A stretch of 16,111 nucleotides of DNA from Thermodesulfobacteriota bacterium (GCA_039028315.1 JBCCIH010000023.1:1-16111), one strand, 5' to 3'; shown: positions 7,187 through 14,791, counted from the stretch's first letter. Notes: a model not told the origin generated them from the sequence alone. Numbers and translations: made by a program.

Positions 7187-8279
7187 TGAACCTAAATAGT
7201 ATTATATCACCATCTTTAACAATGTAATCCTTGCCTTCTGATCTCATCTTTCCCGCATCTTTAAGCGCTGCTTCTGATCCGGCCTCTAAAAAGTCATCAT
7301 ATGACGCCGTCTCTGCTCTAATGAAGCCTCTTTCAAAATCTGAATGAATGACTCCTGCCGCCTGAGGGGCCTTGGCATCTTTAGTCACAGTCCATGCCCT
7401 TACTTCTTTGGGTCCCTGAGTGAAGTAAGTTATTAGGCCTAGTTTTTCATAGGCTACTTTTATAAGCTTGTCCATACCCGAGTTCTCAATTCCAAGTTCC
7501 TCTAAAAACATTTTCTTCTCTTCATAGTCAAGCTCAGCAATTTCAGCCTCGATCTTAGCTGATAAGACAATCACCTCAGCGTCTTGAGTGCTCGCATATT
7601 CTCTTACTTTATTTACCTCTTCATTTCCTGAGGAATCAGCTAAGTCATCCTCTGATACATTGCATACATACATAACTGGTATATCAGTAAGCAAAAACAT
7701 CTCTCTAATCACTTCAGCGGACTGATCATCTCTGGGAAAGTTAATTGCCTTATTTCCCTTCTCCAAGAATTCTTTTAGGCTTGATACAACCTCAAGCTTT
7801 GCCTTAGTTGTTTTATCTCCGCTTTTAGATTGCGAGATTAACCTTTCTTCTCTTTTTTCAACAGTTTCAAGGTCTTTTAAAAGGAGCTCGTCTTCAATAA
7901 TATGAATGTCTCTAATGGCTCCCGTTGAGCCTTCGACGTGCATAACGTTGTCATCCACGAAACACCTAACGGTATGAAGAATAAGATCGACTTCCCTTAT
8001 GCTGGCTAAAAATGCATTACCCCTGCCCTTTCCCTCTGATGCTCCTTTAACTAGACCCGCAATATCTACCATCTCTAAAAATGTGGGGGTAATCTTCTCA
8101 GGCTTAACAATATCTGCTAGCGTATGCAGCCTGTCATCTGCAATGGCTATGATCCCTACATTGTCATCAATTGTACAAAAGGGGAAATTCCCTACTTCTG
8201 CTCCTGCATTGGTTAGAGCGTTAAAGAGCGTGGACTTTCCCACATTAGGAAGCCCAACTATTCCGCATTTTAGTCCCAT
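7179..8279 (-). CDS. ychF: Ribosome-associated ATPase YchF (OLA1/Obg family)
   Basis: YchF is a conserved P-loop ATPase that binds ribosomes and is linked to translation and stress control. The 366-residue length is typical. It begins MGLKCGIVGLPNVGKSTLFNALT, with the P-loop GLPNVGKS at 9-16, NFPFCTID at 31-38 and DIAGLVKGASEGKG at 72-85. The base-specificity motif is NVSE (207-210) where a GTPase would have NKxD, which fits the ATP preference of the family. A coiled region spans about 125-175, and the C-terminal TGS domain (about 280-364) holds the conserved TYFTQGPKEVRAW, AAGVIHSDFERGFIRAE and GDIILFRFNV. AGAGGA eleven bases ahead of the ATG supports the start. pyrD overlaps its end, forming a two-gene unit. 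Confidence 0.96.
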   Translation of the reverse strand: MGLKCGIVGLPNVGKSTLFNALTNAGAEVGNFPFCTIDDNVGIIAIADDRLHTLADIVKPEKITPTFLEMVDIAGLVKGASEGKGRGNAFLASIREVDLILHTVRCFVDDNVMHVEGSTGAIRDIHIIEDELLLKDLETVEKREERLISQSKSGDKTTKAKLEVVSSLKEFLEKGNKAINFPRDDQSAEVIREMFLLTDIPVMYVCNVSEDDLADSSGNEEVNKVREYASTQDAEVIVLSAKIEAEIAELDYEEKKMFLEELGIENSGMDKLIKVAYEKLGLITYFTQGPKEVRAWTVTKDAKAPQAAGVIHSDFERGFIRAETASYDDFLEAGSEAALKDAGKMRSEGKDYIVKDGDIILFRFNV

Positions 8280-8397
8280 GGTATTTTATAAATCCTCTGA
8301 GTAATTGAATTTTATAGGTATGCAATTACAGGCTTATGCTACCTAAAGGCGTGTTTGAGTCAAGGTGGACTAAATGAGTTCTATAAGGCCCTAAGGA
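8280..8397. other. Gap between glycosyltransferase stop and ychF start
   Basis: A 118-base gap between two minus-strand genes. It contains the ychF ribosome site (AGAGGA) and a loose TTGACT on the minus strand, but no convincing paired -10 at normal spacing. No T-tailed hairpin is seen after the glycosyltransferase stop, so read-through into ychF is possible. Confidence 0.4.
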
Positions 8398-9681
8398 CTA
8401 ATCGTGATGCGGCTCTTTTCCAGACAGCATATCGTAGAACTTGCTATTGCCGTTTTGCCTCGTCATCTGATTCCATCTTTCCATTAGATAATACTTAGTT
8501 TCTTCAAACCTTCGTGATCTGTCTTCAAGATAGAGCTCAGTTTCCGCATCATCCATACTAGATACCCTGTTAACAAAAGATAAAGTGCAAGAATAGTAAA
8601 GAGGTATTAGAGCTTCGAGAAGTTTTTCATTATCAATCTCGTCATTGAAAATAGAGGCAAGAGCAAAGTCAAAAAGCACCCTCACCCATTCATCATCCTC
8701 ATAGTGAAACTGTTCTATATCTGCTTCGCCCAGGCGGTTTATAACCTGAAGGTTAGACGGCATAAGCACCTGCTGCCATATCTCTCCATAATCCTCAAAA
8801 CCTTGTATAAATGATTTGTGAAGAAGATCTGTATTTACTTTTACCTCTTCGCTAACCCCAGATTGACCTAGTCCAAAGCCGTAAATAACGCTTGGTCTTG
8901 ATTCATCTATGTATTTCCATACATACTCAAAATTTTTCATCAACTTAAAGATTGTCCCGACAACCTGAGAGAACATTGGCCCCAGATCACTTGCGGGGTC
9001 TTTAGGCCTGTGAGTCTTTGTAGAGCCAAGGAATGCCTGACACACGTTAAAGTTTCTTGATATTGCAACGCTGGTCATCCAAATATCTATTCCAAAATTA
9101 TAAATATCCTCGTCCCATGTCGGCTCAGAAAGCATACAGTTGGCAAGTCTTCCTGATATGGCAAAGTCGCCCGCTATGGGTTGGCGGATTCTTAAGCCAA
9201 ATAGAGTTCTTAGCATTGGGTATGCAATGTTGTTTGTAATAGTTCCGTCAAATTTGTGTCTCATATAAATAGGCACAACAAAATCATATCCGTCAGTTAG
9301 AGGCTCCATAAAATACTTAATCCACCTTGGCGTTAAGCTCTTTAAATCTGCGTCTAATAGAATAATAGACTTTGCTCCTAGTCCTGTAGCTATCTCAAAA
9401 AGGTTACGGATGTTTCTACCTTTACCTCGTACTCCTTTTTCGGTTGAAGCGTAGATTTTTGGAACCTTGGTTGGTGTATTAAAAAAAGCATCCTTTGTAC
9501 CATCCTCAGAGCAGTTATCGACATTTACGATCACTGAGGATTGATGTGGAAAATATATATTAAGCCCCTTACTTGCTTGCTCAACTGGAAAAAATATAGA
9601 ATCAGCTTCATTGTAAGACGGTATGCCTACAACAATGTCTGCCGACTTTATTTTGGACGGATTTATAATTTCAGAAATCAT
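8398..9681 (-). CDS. GT-A glycosyltransferase resembling glucosyl-3-phosphoglycerate / mannosylglycerate synthase
   Basis: A cytosolic sugar transferase of 427 residues. The start is set at 9681 because AGGGGAG sits five bases ahead of that ATG; an ATG 14 codons upstream lacks such a site. The fold begins VVGIPSYNEADSI, then shows VDNCSEDGT, the GKG loop (RGKGRN, 85-90), the metal-binding DAD (110-112), QPIAGDF (167-173), FGIDIW and a late His in KTHRPKD (His224). The combination of GKG, DxD, QPxxG(E/D) and a later HR is the layout of GpgS (GT81) and MGS (GT78), which make glucosyl- or mannosyl-glycerate compatible solutes. The protein is longer than bacterial MGS or GpgS, with an extra helical C-terminal part (about 270-427) that I do not recognise. 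No phosphatase partner is adjacent. The acceptor is therefore unproven. A candidate sigma-54 promoter lies upstream. Confidence 0.85.
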   Translation of the reverse strand: MISEIINPSKIKSADIVVGIPSYNEADSIFFPVEQASKGLNIYFPHQSSVIVNVDNCSEDGTKDAFFNTPTKVPKIYASTEKGVRGKGRNIRNLFEIATGLGAKSIILLDADLKSLTPRWIKYFMEPLTDGYDFVVPIYMRHKFDGTITNNIAYPMLRTLFGLRIRQPIAGDFAISGRLANCMLSEPTWDEDIYNFGIDIWMTSVAISRNFNVCQAFLGSTKTHRPKDPASDLGPMFSQVVGTIFKLMKNFEYVWKYIDESRPSVIYGFGLGQSGVSEEVKVNTDLLHKSFIQGFEDYGEIWQQVLMPSNLQVINRLGEADIEQFHYEDDEWVRVLFDFALASIFNDEIDNEKLLEALIPLYYSCTLSFVNRVSSMDDAETELYLEDRSRRFEETKYYLMERWNQMTRQNGNSKFYDMLSGKEPHHD

Positions 9682-9741
9682 TTTTTCTCCCCTATCTCCT
9701 TTAGCCAATAAGATTTGTATCAAATTTTGTTACTTAAACAT

Positions 9742-9759
9742 ATTGCAACTTTGATGCCA
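9742..9759 (-). promoter_or_regulatory. Candidate sigma-54 (-24/-12) promoter for the glycosyltransferase
   Basis: Read on the minus strand the bases are TGGCATC-N4-TTGCA, with GG and GC exactly ten bases apart, close to the sigma-54 consensus TGGCACG-N4-TTGCW (two mismatches, both outside the key GG and GC). With C at 9745 as -12, transcription would start near 9733, leaving a leader of about 50 bases before the ATG at 9681. This is a single-site match by eye; it would need an enhancer-binding activator, for which the two dyads upstream are possible sites. Confidence 0.5.
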
Positions 9760-9776
9760 CTTAGGAGATCTTCAGT

Positions 9777-9800
9777 GTTTATTAGTTATTACTAAAAAAC
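9777..9800. repeat. Inverted repeat, 10-base arms, possible operator or activator site
   Basis: GTTTATTAGT (9777-9786) and ACTAAAAAAC (9791-9800) are complementary at nine of ten positions around a 4-base centre. It has no following T-run on either side that would make it a clear terminator. It lies between the divergent glycosyltransferase and secreted-protein genes, about 55 bases upstream of the predicted sigma-54 start. The region is AT-rich, which lowers the weight of the match. Confidence 0.4.
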
Positions 9801-9813
9801 GTGAAATATAAAC

Positions 9814-9832
9814 TAGATTTTCAAAAAATCTA
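9814..9832. repeat. Inverted repeat, perfect 8-base arms, possible regulator site
   Basis: TAGATTTT and AAAATCTA flank CAA as a perfect 8-base dyad. It is centred about 90 bases upstream of the predicted sigma-54 start, within the range where enhancer-binding proteins often bind, and about 100 bases upstream of the -10 box of the divergent gene. The function is inference; AT-rich dyads also arise by chance. Confidence 0.35.
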
Positions 9833-9899
9833 TAGCTTAATTTATAAGCAATGAAAGCCGCATTATTAATCAATACTTAACAAAAATATGTTAGTTATA

Positions 9900-9930
9900 T
9901 TAAGAATATCTTGATGGTTTGAGATATAAT
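9900..9930 (+). promoter_or_regulatory. Candidate sigma-70 promoter for the secreted cysteine-rich protein
   Basis: A perfect TATAAT (9925-9930) lies 40 bases before the ATG at 9971. The -35 is poor: TTAAGA (9900-9905) with a 19-base spacer. A start near 9937 would leave a leader of about 34 bases containing the ribosome binding site. The -10 is the main support. Confidence 0.35.
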
Positions 9931-9970
9931 GATAAAAGTAAAAAAATCCAAAAACCTGGAGGGTTTAACC

Positions 9971-10714
9971 ATGTCAAACATACGTTCATATTTTCTTTAT
10001 ACTGCAGCAATTTTTATTTTGATGTTTTCACTTAGTTTTATAAAGCCTCAGAACTCTCAGGCCCAAATGTCGCAAAATGCATATCTTCAAAAACTCTATG
10101 CAATTATGACTGAGCTTTCACAGGTCGGTGACAAAGTGAGTAAAACTGCAATTGGACTTCAATCTGCGCCTCAAGATAAGTGTGTTAATGAATTTGGTTT
10201 CTACCAAGAAATAGTAGGTTCTTTAATAAGCAGACTAAGCTCAACTGCTCCCCCTACAAAAATGAAGCCCCTACACATAAAATCAATGGAAGCTCTTAAC
10301 GACTACTCAACAGGGTTAAATTTGTATGCTTCTGCATGTGTAGATGAAGACTACGCAATGAAAGGAAAACTTGTGAACAGCGCAACCGGCTATATCACAA
10401 AAGCAGATCAGCAGGTTGCAGAAGTAAATACCCTAATCGCAAGCCCGAGTCTAATCCCTGAATATGCGACAACCGTTGATTACATCGCTGAGTGGTGCGG
10501 CGCAAGATGGGCAAATAATACTGATATGCAAAATTACTGCATCAGAACTCAGACAGAGGCTAGAGCAGAGCTCGCAAATATGCTTCAAATGAATCCTAAA
10601 GGAACCCCGGGCAGCGCTGTAATCGGAGATTGCACTAAGACTTGGACAGACCCCTCTGGGTCATATAATTACAGAATGATAGTTTTCTGTGCTCAAAATA
10701 AGATCCCTCAATAA
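9971..10714 (+). CDS. Secreted six-cysteine protein of unknown function
   Basis: GGAGGG seven bases ahead of the ATG at 9971 fixes this start, giving 247 residues; a start 14 codons upstream would overlap the promoter box and spoil the signal peptide. Residues 1-31 form a Sec signal: a short basic start, a hydrophobic core (about 8-23), and a likely signal peptidase I site after NSQA. The mature part is mostly helical and has exactly six cysteines (71, 123, 176, 190, 221, 240). Near the C terminus a motif occurs twice: Cys176-x3-Trp180-x5-Met186-x3-Cys190 and Cys221-x3-Trp225-x10-Met236-x3-Cys240. Similar Cys-Trp-Met-Cys units occur, from memory, in uncharacterised exported proteobacterial proteins. 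No enzyme motif is seen. It is probably periplasmic with disulfides. It is a single-gene unit closed by the terminator that follows. Confidence 0.85.
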   Translation: MSNIRSYFLYTAAIFILMFSLSFIKPQNSQAQMSQNAYLQKLYAIMTELSQVGDKVSKTAIGLQSAPQDKCVNEFGFYQEIVGSLISRLSSTAPPTKMKPLHIKSMEALNDYSTGLNLYASACVDEDYAMKGKLVNSATGYITKADQQVAEVNTLIASPSLIPEYATTVDYIAEWCGARWANNTDMQNYCIRTQTEARAELANMLQMNPKGTPGSAVIGDCTKTWTDPSGSYNYRMIVFCAQNKIPQ

Positions 10715-10721
10715 GAAATTA

Positions 10722-10752
10722 AAAAGGGCCTAGTAGCTAACTAGGCCCTTTT
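10722..10752 (+). terminator. Rho-independent terminator, perfect 13-base stem
   Basis: AAAAGGGCCTAGT (10722-10734), a 5-base loop, and ACTAGGCCCTTTT (10740-10752) pair completely. The stem starts eight bases after the stop of the secreted protein. The A-run on one side and T-run on the other make it able to act in both directions, although the T-run is only four bases and is part of the stem. Confidence 0.9.
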
Positions 10753-10843
10753 ACATTTGTCATGAAAAAATTCTATGAACTCTAGTTTCTAAGTAGCTGC
10801 CCTTTAATAAGATACTTTTTCATATATATTGGAATTACTATTT

Positions 10844-11323
10844 ATGAACAAAACAGTTAACTATAGGTCTATGGCAAAAGGCGAAGAAATAGAGGTGTGC
10901 AATCTTGTTGCTAGATCTTTTAATGAATTTATTGGCCCCGAGTTTTCAGAACAGGGGATTGAGGAATTCTTCGGATATGCAAATACCCGAGAATTTAAAA
11001 AACGACTTAAGTCAGACTACTTAGCTATGATTGCAGAAATAGATGGCAGCATTGCAGGGGTTATAGAGATTAAAGGCAACAGCCACATATCAATGCTCTA
11101 TGTGGATAAGTCACATCACAGAAAAGGTATTGCAAAAAGCTTAGTCAAAAACGCGTTGTCCACATTAACAGCTGATGAAATTACTGTAAATTCCTCAAGA
11201 TACGCGGTAGCCTTTTACGAGAGCTTAGGCTTTATACAGTTTGAAAATGAAAAAACAATCTATGGAGTTATTCACGTGCCCATGGTTGTCTCTACTTCTA
11301 AACTTAATGAGATGCTGACATGA
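10844..11323 (+). CDS. GNAT-family N-acetyltransferase
   Basis: A 160-residue GCN5-related acetyltransferase that would move an acetyl group from acetyl-CoA to an amine. The acetyl-CoA loop is seen at about 87-100 (VDKSHHRKGIAKSL, the Q/RxxGxG/A motif A), preceded by the strand SMLYV, and the C-terminal FYESLGF (124-130) is motif B. The ATG at 10844 is preferred over a TTG five codons upstream because the family start (VNYRSM) follows it; GGAA nine bases ahead is a modest ribosome site. Its stop overlaps the start of the methyltransferase as ATGA, so the two are translated together and may act in one process. The substrate cannot be told: the family ranges from small amines to proteins. Confidence 0.9.
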   Translation: MNKTVNYRSMAKGEEIEVCNLVARSFNEFIGPEFSEQGIEEFFGYANTREFKKRLKSDYLAMIAEIDGSIAGVIEIKGNSHISMLYVDKSHHRKGIAKSLVKNALSTLTADEITVNSSRYAVAFYESLGFIQFENEKTIYGVIHVPMVVSTSKLNEMLT

Positions 11324-12042
11324 AAACACCACTTAATAAAAAATCAACTGTCGATGAGATAAAAGAGCGATTTGATGACGATGTAGAACGCTTTTCAAAC
11401 CTGGATACAGGACAGGCCGCAGTTGTGGATGCGCCGCTCATGCTTGAGCTTATCACCAAAGTTGCAGTAAGCATTCAACCAGAGGCCCAAAATCTATTGG
11501 ACATAGGGGCGGGGGCGGGCAACAACACAATATCTATACTAAGAGAAAAACCAGGGATCAACTGTGATCTTGTTGATATAAGCCTTCCTATGCTTAATAG
11601 GGCGAAAGAGCGGATTGAAAAAGAGAACGCAGGAAATATAAAAATATTCCATGGGGACTTTAGAGAGCTCGCCCTGCCCCATTCTCATTATGACCTTATC
11701 ATTGCAGCCGCAGTGCTTCACCATCTTCGTGATGATAAAGATTGGGAGCACGCATTTGAAAAATTCTTTATGCTGCTCAAACCTGGCGGTGCACTACTTA
11801 TAAGCGATATGGTATATCATCACCATAATGCAATTCACAGTGTTATGTGGGATAGATATGCAGATCACCTAGAATCATTGGGCGGCACAGAATATAAGCA
11901 GCAGGTATTTGATTATATTGACAAAGAAGATTCACCAAGGAGCCTCACCTATCAGCTTGAGCTCATGGGAAAGGTCGGATTTAGCAAAGTGGAAGTGCTC
12001 CATAAAAATTCATGCTTTGCTGCATTTGTAGGTATAAAATAA
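11320..12042 (+). CDS. Class I SAM-dependent methyltransferase, CmoA-like
   Basis: A 240-residue Rossmann-fold methyltransferase. Motif I is LLDIGAGAG (59-67), the acidic residue after strand 2 is in CDLVDIS, motif post-I is HGDFREL, motif IV region is YDLIIAAAVLHHL, and LKPGGALLISD is motif VI. The start (IKERFDDDVERFSNLD) and the end (NSCFAAFVGIK) parallel those of the tRNA cmo5U34 carboxymethyl-enzyme CmoA, but no CmoB partner is present here and the catalytic pocket cannot be judged by eye, so a general methyltransferase call is safer. It overlaps the GNAT gene by four bases (ATGA) and is followed 53 bases later by a small membrane protein gene on the same strand. No terminator is seen after its stop. 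Confidence 0.88.
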   Translation: MKTPLNKKSTVDEIKERFDDDVERFSNLDTGQAAVVDAPLMLELITKVAVSIQPEAQNLLDIGAGAGNNTISILREKPGINCDLVDISLPMLNRAKERIEKENAGNIKIFHGDFRELALPHSHYDLIIAAAVLHHLRDDKDWEHAFEKFFMLLKPGGALLISDMVYHHHNAIHSVMWDRYADHLESLGGTEYKQQVFDYIDKEDSPRSLTYQLELMGKVGFSKVEVLHKNSCFAAFVGIK

Positions 12043-12095
12043 CTTGGGATATGTTATATTATTGGCAGTTTGATATTATAAATCGGGAGGCAGTA

Positions 12096-12185
12096 ATGAG
12101 TGATCAACAAAGCGCAGGTGCTTTTCTTTTCGTTCTGGCAATAGTTATTTTTGCTATACTCTCTGTGTATCTAACATTTAGTTAG
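12096..12185 (+). CDS. 29-residue single-helix membrane microprotein (hypothetical)
   Basis: A short reading frame with a start ATG five bases after GGGAGG (12085-12090), the clearest ribosome binding site in this half of the window. The product opens with a polar MSDQQSAGA and continues as one hydrophobic segment (about residues 9-27, FLFVLAIVIFAILSVYLTF) ending FS. This is the layout of small single-pass inner-membrane proteins. It lies alone between the CmoA-like methyltransferase and the tail of glgP. I do not recognise a family and cannot name a partner. The strong ribosome site and the hydrophobic content favour a real gene; the small size leaves doubt. Confidence 0.6.
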   Translation: MSDQQSAGAFLFVLAIVIFAILSVYLTFS

Positions 12186-12211
12186 AATTTTCTCTGCAAA
12201 AAAACACGCTA

Positions 12212-14668
12212 TTAGGTACAGCTTTTAATCTTCCATATATCTTTCGCGTATTCTGATATAGTGCGGTCGCTAGAGAATTTTCCAATGCGGGCGACATTTA
12301 AAATGGCCTTTTCCATCCATTTACTTTTATCGGTAAATTCAAGCTCAACTTTCTTTTGCGTAAGCAAATAAGATTCAAAATCTGCTAAGTGAAAATACAC
12401 ATCGCCATTGTGTACCAAAGATTCATAAATCCAATTAAACATCCCCGGCTCTTTTGCACAAAGTGCGTCAGATTTAAACGAGTCCATAACTCTCTTTATG
12501 TAATTATTATTTTCATACAAACTATATGGGTCGTAGGAGCCTTTTTGTATGAGCTCATTTATTTCCTCAGATTTAAGACCGAAGATAAATACGTTTTCAG
12601 CACCCACCTCTTCCATAATTTCTATGTTGGCTCCGTCTAAAGTGCCGATTGTAAGAGCGCCGTTTAGTGCAAATTTCATATTGCTGGTCCCAGAGGCTTC
12701 TTTACCTGCTGTAGATATATGCTGGCTGACATCTGCTGCCGGAATTATCTTTGCTGCAAGCGATACTTTATAATCTGGCAGGAACACAACTTTTATTTGG
12801 TCACCAACTCTTTTATCATTGTTTACAATGTCTGCTACATTGTTTATCAACTTTATAATGTTTTTAGCTGCCCAATATCCAGGCGCAGCTTTTCCAGCAA
12901 AGATATAAGTCTTAGGAACTTTAAGAGTAAGCCCGTCCTCTACTATGCTGTAGTACTGATGAATGATATGCATTACGTTTAAGAGCTGGCGCTTATATTC
13001 GTGGATTCGTTTTACGTGAATATCAAAAAGTGACTCGGCACTGACTTTTATATGAGTTTGATCAAAAATGTATTTGGCTAGATTCTCTTTATTACTATTT
13101 TTAATCTGCTCAAACTCATTTTTAAGGCTGTCATTTCCTATATGATCTTCAAGAGATTTCAATTTGTATAGATCTGTGATCCATCCATTGCCAATTGTCT
13201 TTGTAATTAGAGCAGAGAGGTCAGGATTTACATTTAAAAGCCATCTTCTCTGTGTAATACCATTGGTTTTGTTGTTAAACTTCTCTGGCATCATCTCATA
13301 AAAATCAGGGACAAGATCAGTTGTAATTAGTTTAGAATGAAGCTCTGCAACTCCGTTTACTGAGTGACTCCCCACAATAGAAAGGTTTGCCATCCTAACT
13401 TGCTTGTTGTGTCCTTCTTCTATGATTGACATCCTGCTCATACGATCCACATCATTAGGCCATTTGGCTGTAACTTTTTTTAGAAAACGCTCATTTATGT
13501 CATATATAATCTCAAGGTGTCTTGGAAGTATTCTCTCAAACACAGAAAGCGGCCAGCGTTCCATAGCCTCTGGCAAAAGAGTGTGATTTGTATAGCCGAA
13601 GGTTGAATGAGTGATATTCCATGCTTTATTCCATGATAAACCGTTCTCATCAACCAAAATTCTCATGAGCTCTACTATTGCAAGTGCTGGATGTGTGTCG
13701 TTAAGCTGAATTGCAACTTTTGAAGCAAATTTGCCAAAATTCTTATTTTGGTTGGCATATCTGCGTATAATATCTCGGATTGAGCATGATACTAAAAAAT
13801 ACTCCTGAATTACTCTTAGCTCTTTACCCTGCTCAACAGTATCAGAGGGATATAATACTTTTGATACTACTTCGGATGTTGTTTTTTGTTCAACAGCTTT
13901 CACATAATCGCCGCTGTTAAAAATGTTCATATCAAATTCGTTTGAGGCCCTAGCTGAATATAGTCTTAGGTAGTTAACAGTGTTTCCCCCAAATCCTACA
14001 ACTGGCATATCGTAAGGAACGCCGTAGAGAAACTTCCAATCTTTCCAAAATGGCCTATAGTCTCCGTTTACATCCTTTTCAATCTCGACCCTTCCATAGA
14101 GAGGAACAATACAGACCTCATCAGCTTTTTCTATTAGCCAGGGTGACTCTTCCCTGAGCCAAAAATCCGGCTGTTCTACCTGAAAACCGTTTTCTATCTT
14201 CTGTTTAAATATTCCGAATTCATAGTTAATTCCGTATCCAAATCCTGGAAGCCCAAGGGTTGCTATTGAGTCTAAAAAGCATGCGGCAAGTCTTCCCAGT
14301 CCGCCGTTGCCAAGCGCAGCATCGGACTCCGTTTCTATAAGATCGGATAGTTCTATCCCTATCTTTTTAAGTGCATCTCTGCTTAAGTCAAAGACTCCTA
14401 GGTTTATTAAATTGTTTGATAAGGATCTGCCGATTAGATATTCCAAAGAGAGATAGTACATTCGCTTTACATCTTTATTTGCATACCTCTCCTCAGTTAC
14501 AAACAGGCTATCAATCATCATTTCCCTGATAGCAAGCCCAAGGGCATAAAATATATCATCAGATGAAGCATCAGAGATTTTCTTACCCTTTGAATACTTT
14601 AAGTATTCAATAATTCTCTCACTTAAGTAGCTTGTCTCACGAGCAAAATTGATATTGGTCTTGAGCAT
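12212..14668 (-). CDS. glgP: Glycogen/starch/alpha-glucan phosphorylase
   Basis: GlgP releases glucose-1-phosphate from the ends of glycogen or maltodextrin using pyridoxal phosphate. The 818-residue length matches bacterial GlgP. Clear marks are YYLSLEYLIGRSLSNNL (71-87), DAALGNGGLGRLAACFLDS (117-135), GYGINYEFGIF, NDTHPALAIVELMR (323-336), FNNKTNGITQRRWL, and HVKRIHEYKRQLLN (551-564). The cofactor lysine sits in ASGTSNMKFALNGALTIGT as Lys665, followed by LDGANIEI. The ATG has AGAGGT about eight bases ahead. It is divergent from glgB over 192 bases and convergent with the upstream microprotein gene, with only 26 bases between stops. No truncation is seen. Specificity (glycogen against maltodextrin) is not readable from sequence, but the glgB neighbour favours glycogen. 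Confidence 0.97.
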   Translation of the reverse strand: MLKTNINFARETSYLSERIIEYLKYSKGKKISDASSDDIFYALGLAIREMMIDSLFVTEERYANKDVKRMYYLSLEYLIGRSLSNNLINLGVFDLSRDALKKIGIELSDLIETESDAALGNGGLGRLAACFLDSIATLGLPGFGYGINYEFGIFKQKIENGFQVEQPDFWLREESPWLIEKADEVCIVPLYGRVEIEKDVNGDYRPFWKDWKFLYGVPYDMPVVGFGGNTVNYLRLYSARASNEFDMNIFNSGDYVKAVEQKTTSEVVSKVLYPSDTVEQGKELRVIQEYFLVSCSIRDIIRRYANQNKNFGKFASKVAIQLNDTHPALAIVELMRILVDENGLSWNKAWNITHSTFGYTNHTLLPEAMERWPLSVFERILPRHLEIIYDINERFLKKVTAKWPNDVDRMSRMSIIEEGHNKQVRMANLSIVGSHSVNGVAELHSKLITTDLVPDFYEMMPEKFNNKTNGITQRRWLLNVNPDLSALITKTIGNGWITDLYKLKSLEDHIGNDSLKNEFEQIKNSNKENLAKYIFDQTHIKVSAESLFDIHVKRIHEYKRQLLNVMHIIHQYYSIVEDGLTLKVPKTYIFAGKAAPGYWAAKNIIKLINNVADIVNNDKRVGDQIKVVFLPDYKVSLAAKIIPAADVSQHISTAGKEASGTSNMKFALNGALTIGTLDGANIEIMEEVGAENVFIFGLKSEEINELIQKGSYDPYSLYENNNYIKRVMDSFKSDALCAKEPGMFNWIYESLVHNGDVYFHLADFESYLLTQKKVELEFTDKSKWMEKAILNVARIGKFSSDRTISEYAKDIWKIKSCT

Positions 14669-14688
14669 TAATACATACCTCTTCTTAT

Positions 14689-14717
14689 TTTATATGTGGG
14701 ACAAATGCATTTTTAAA
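14689..14717 (-). promoter_or_regulatory. Candidate sigma-70 promoter for glgP
   Basis: On the minus strand TTTAAA (14712-14717) and TATAAA (14689-14694) are spaced by 17 bases. The start would be very near the ribosome site AGAGGT, giving a short leader of about 13-15 bases. Both boxes match only in part. Confidence 0.3.
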
Positions 14718-14740
14718 CGGTGAGCAAGATAATACATAAC

Positions 14741-14769
14741 AATATCTAATAATATTATCAATAGATATT
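14741..14769. repeat. Nested inverted repeat between glgP and glgB, possible shared operator
   Basis: AATATCTA (14741-14748) and TAGATATT (14762-14769) are perfect 8-base inverted arms, and the bases between them hold a perfect 10-base palindrome ATAATATTAT (14749-14758). It sits in the middle of the divergent glgP-glgB region, between the two candidate promoters. The high AT content raises the chance of coincidence. Binding function is inference. Confidence 0.4.
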
Positions 14770-14791
14770 ATAACCCCATTAACCCTATGAT

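Noticed and set aside
7999..8304. 101-residue plus-strand reading frame
   Set aside because: It is antisense to the P-loop region of ychF and has no supporting start signal or recognisable domain.
9682..9723. Longer start for the glycosyltransferase (14 more residues)
   Set aside because: The extra codons cover the strong AGGGGAG ribosome site that belongs to the ATG at 9681.
9929..9970. Longer start for the secreted protein (14 more residues)
   Set aside because: The longer start overlaps the TATAAT box, adds a lysine-rich stretch before the signal peptide, and contains the GGAGGG site of the ATG at 9971.
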